Shown here one piece after another: positions 6,486 through 7,054 of a DNA stretch of 7,054 bases; the first letter of the stretch is position 1; each line of letters starts with the position of its first letter. Made by a program: the position numbers and the translations under genes. Location: the NCBI GenBank assembly GCA_029933565.1, contig JAOZNY010000035.1:1-7054 (forward strand), written 5' to 3'. This DNA is from Bacteroidales bacterium. Its GTDB lineage: Bacteria; Bacteroidota; Bacteroidia; Bacteroidales; F082. The notes beneath the pieces were generated by a model, which was given only the letters and a program-made list of their open reading frames with translations, ran no database searches and had not been told where the DNA came from.

Positions 6486-7054
6486 TTATTTTTTAGCACA
6501 AACCACTTGTCCGTCAAACTTCAGATTTATGGTTTTATACTTATCTAAACCCTCTTCAAGCAGTGCCTGCTGATAAAAGCTTACCAGATTTCGGAGTTTT
6601 TTATCCAGATTTTGAAGATCACCAATAATAATTGTATGATTTCCAAACTCAGGTATCAGTTCAAACTCATTTTTACTGTTTAAATATATTTGATTAATTT
6701 GCGATTTTAAGAATTCATTTTTATTTAAAGTATTCGACAGTTTTAAAATCCCAACTAATTGTGTCTTTTCATAAACAGTATCATTTACATTAGCATTTCC
6801 TTCGCTAAGCGGAATATTTATAAAGCCATTAACAACAAACACCCTTGCCGAATAATTTTCTCTAAGAGGAAGAATATCACCACCCTCGGTGAGGTAGTAA
6901 CCTGCTGACCTTTTATTAAATATTCGCACAAGAGGGGCTTTCTCACTTACATTAATGATAAGCTTCCCACTAACATTAGTAAAAGCATCAACACTTTTCA
7001 CAAAAGGATCGTTCATTATTTCATCTTCAATCAAACTTGTTCGCAATTGATTGA
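6486..7054 (-). CDS. ftsQ: Cell division protein FtsQ (N-terminus outside window)
   Basis: A bitopic inner-membrane protein whose periplasmic part links early and late divisome components. The frame is open to the right edge, and 188 residues plus the stop are visible. The cytoplasmic tail, membrane helix and start of the POTRA domain are missing. Visible are the POTRA remainder IEDEIMNDPFVKSVDAF (8-24), SGKLIINVSEKAPLVRIFN (28-46), then GYYLTEGGDILPL (51-63), a pattern typical of Bacteroidota FtsQ. The C-terminal beta domain ends with LRNLVSFYQQALLEEGLDKY (153-172) and INLKFDGQVVCAKK (175-188), where the GQVVC ending is also characteristic of the phylum. An in-frame TTG at 7046 is not a credible start because it falls inside the POTRA domain. 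The gene is immediately upstream of ftsA, as in the standard murC-ftsQ-ftsA-ftsZ order, although murC is not visible here. Confidence 0.95.
   Translation of the reverse strand, partial: NQLRTSLIEDEIMNDPFVKSVDAFTNVSGKLIINVSEKAPLVRIFNKRSAGYYLTEGGDILPLRENYSARVFVVNGFINIPLSEGNANVNDTVYEKTQLVGILKLSNTLNKNEFLKSQINQIYLNSKNEFELIPEFGNHTIIIGDLQNLDKKLRNLVSFYQQALLEEGLDKYKTINLKFDGQVVCAKK

Noticed and set aside
7044..7046. TTG as a possible start of FtsQ
   Set aside because: It lies inside the POTRA domain and the frame stays open to the window edge, so the gene simply continues outside.
1..7054. CRISPR arrays, tRNA or rRNA genes, insertion sequences, phage or defence genes
   Set aside because: Both strands were read for these. 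No regularly spaced repeats, cloverleaf-like tRNA sequence, transposase, integrase or defence-family motif was seen. The window is almost fully occupied by the six genes described.

Overview
This is a low-GC chromosomal window from a member of the Bacteroidota. Four signs support this: the FtsQ and FtsZ variants are of the type found in that phylum, one gene encodes a secreted protein with a type IX secretion (T9SS) C-terminal sorting domain, promoter-like TAnnTTTG elements precede some genes, and Shine-Dalgarno sequences are absent. The order or family cannot be fixed from the sequence alone. Every convincing gene is on the minus strand, so transcription runs from the right edge to the left edge.

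The layout in transcription order is as follows. Positions 7054-5128 carry the end of a division and cell-wall (dcw) cluster: ftsQ (its N-terminus lies outside the window) and ftsA, 29 bp apart. After an 84-bp AT-rich gap comes ftsZ (5043-3418). A rho-independent terminator at 3315-3342 closes this group. Next is a gene of unknown function (3286-1853) for an exported, probable seven-bladed beta-propeller protein with a T9SS sorting domain. Its likely promoter is interleaved with the ftsZ terminator. A strong 20-bp hairpin (1799-1843) follows, and after it a short degenerate heptamer-repeat tract. Then comes yqeY (1704-1252), with its own promoter-like element, and a YfcC/DcuC-family membrane transporter (1178-1) that runs off the left edge about 80-100 residues short of its expected end.

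FtsQ, FtsA and FtsZ act together at the septum. FtsZ polymerises into the ring, FtsA anchors it to the inner membrane through a C-terminal amphipathic helix, and FtsQ is the periplasmic scaffold for later divisome proteins. The propeller protein, YqeY and the transporter have no evident mechanistic link to division. In many Bacteroidota yqeY lies directly after ftsZ, so the propeller gene looks like an insertion into a conserved neighbourhood, bounded by a hairpin on each side.

The window is mostly ordinary housekeeping DNA. I see no CRISPR array, tRNA, rRNA, insertion sequence, phage gene or defence system. The points worth a second look are the inserted propeller gene, the terminator/promoter overlap, the hairpin and heptamer repeats between that gene and yqeY, and the FtsZ C-terminal architecture.
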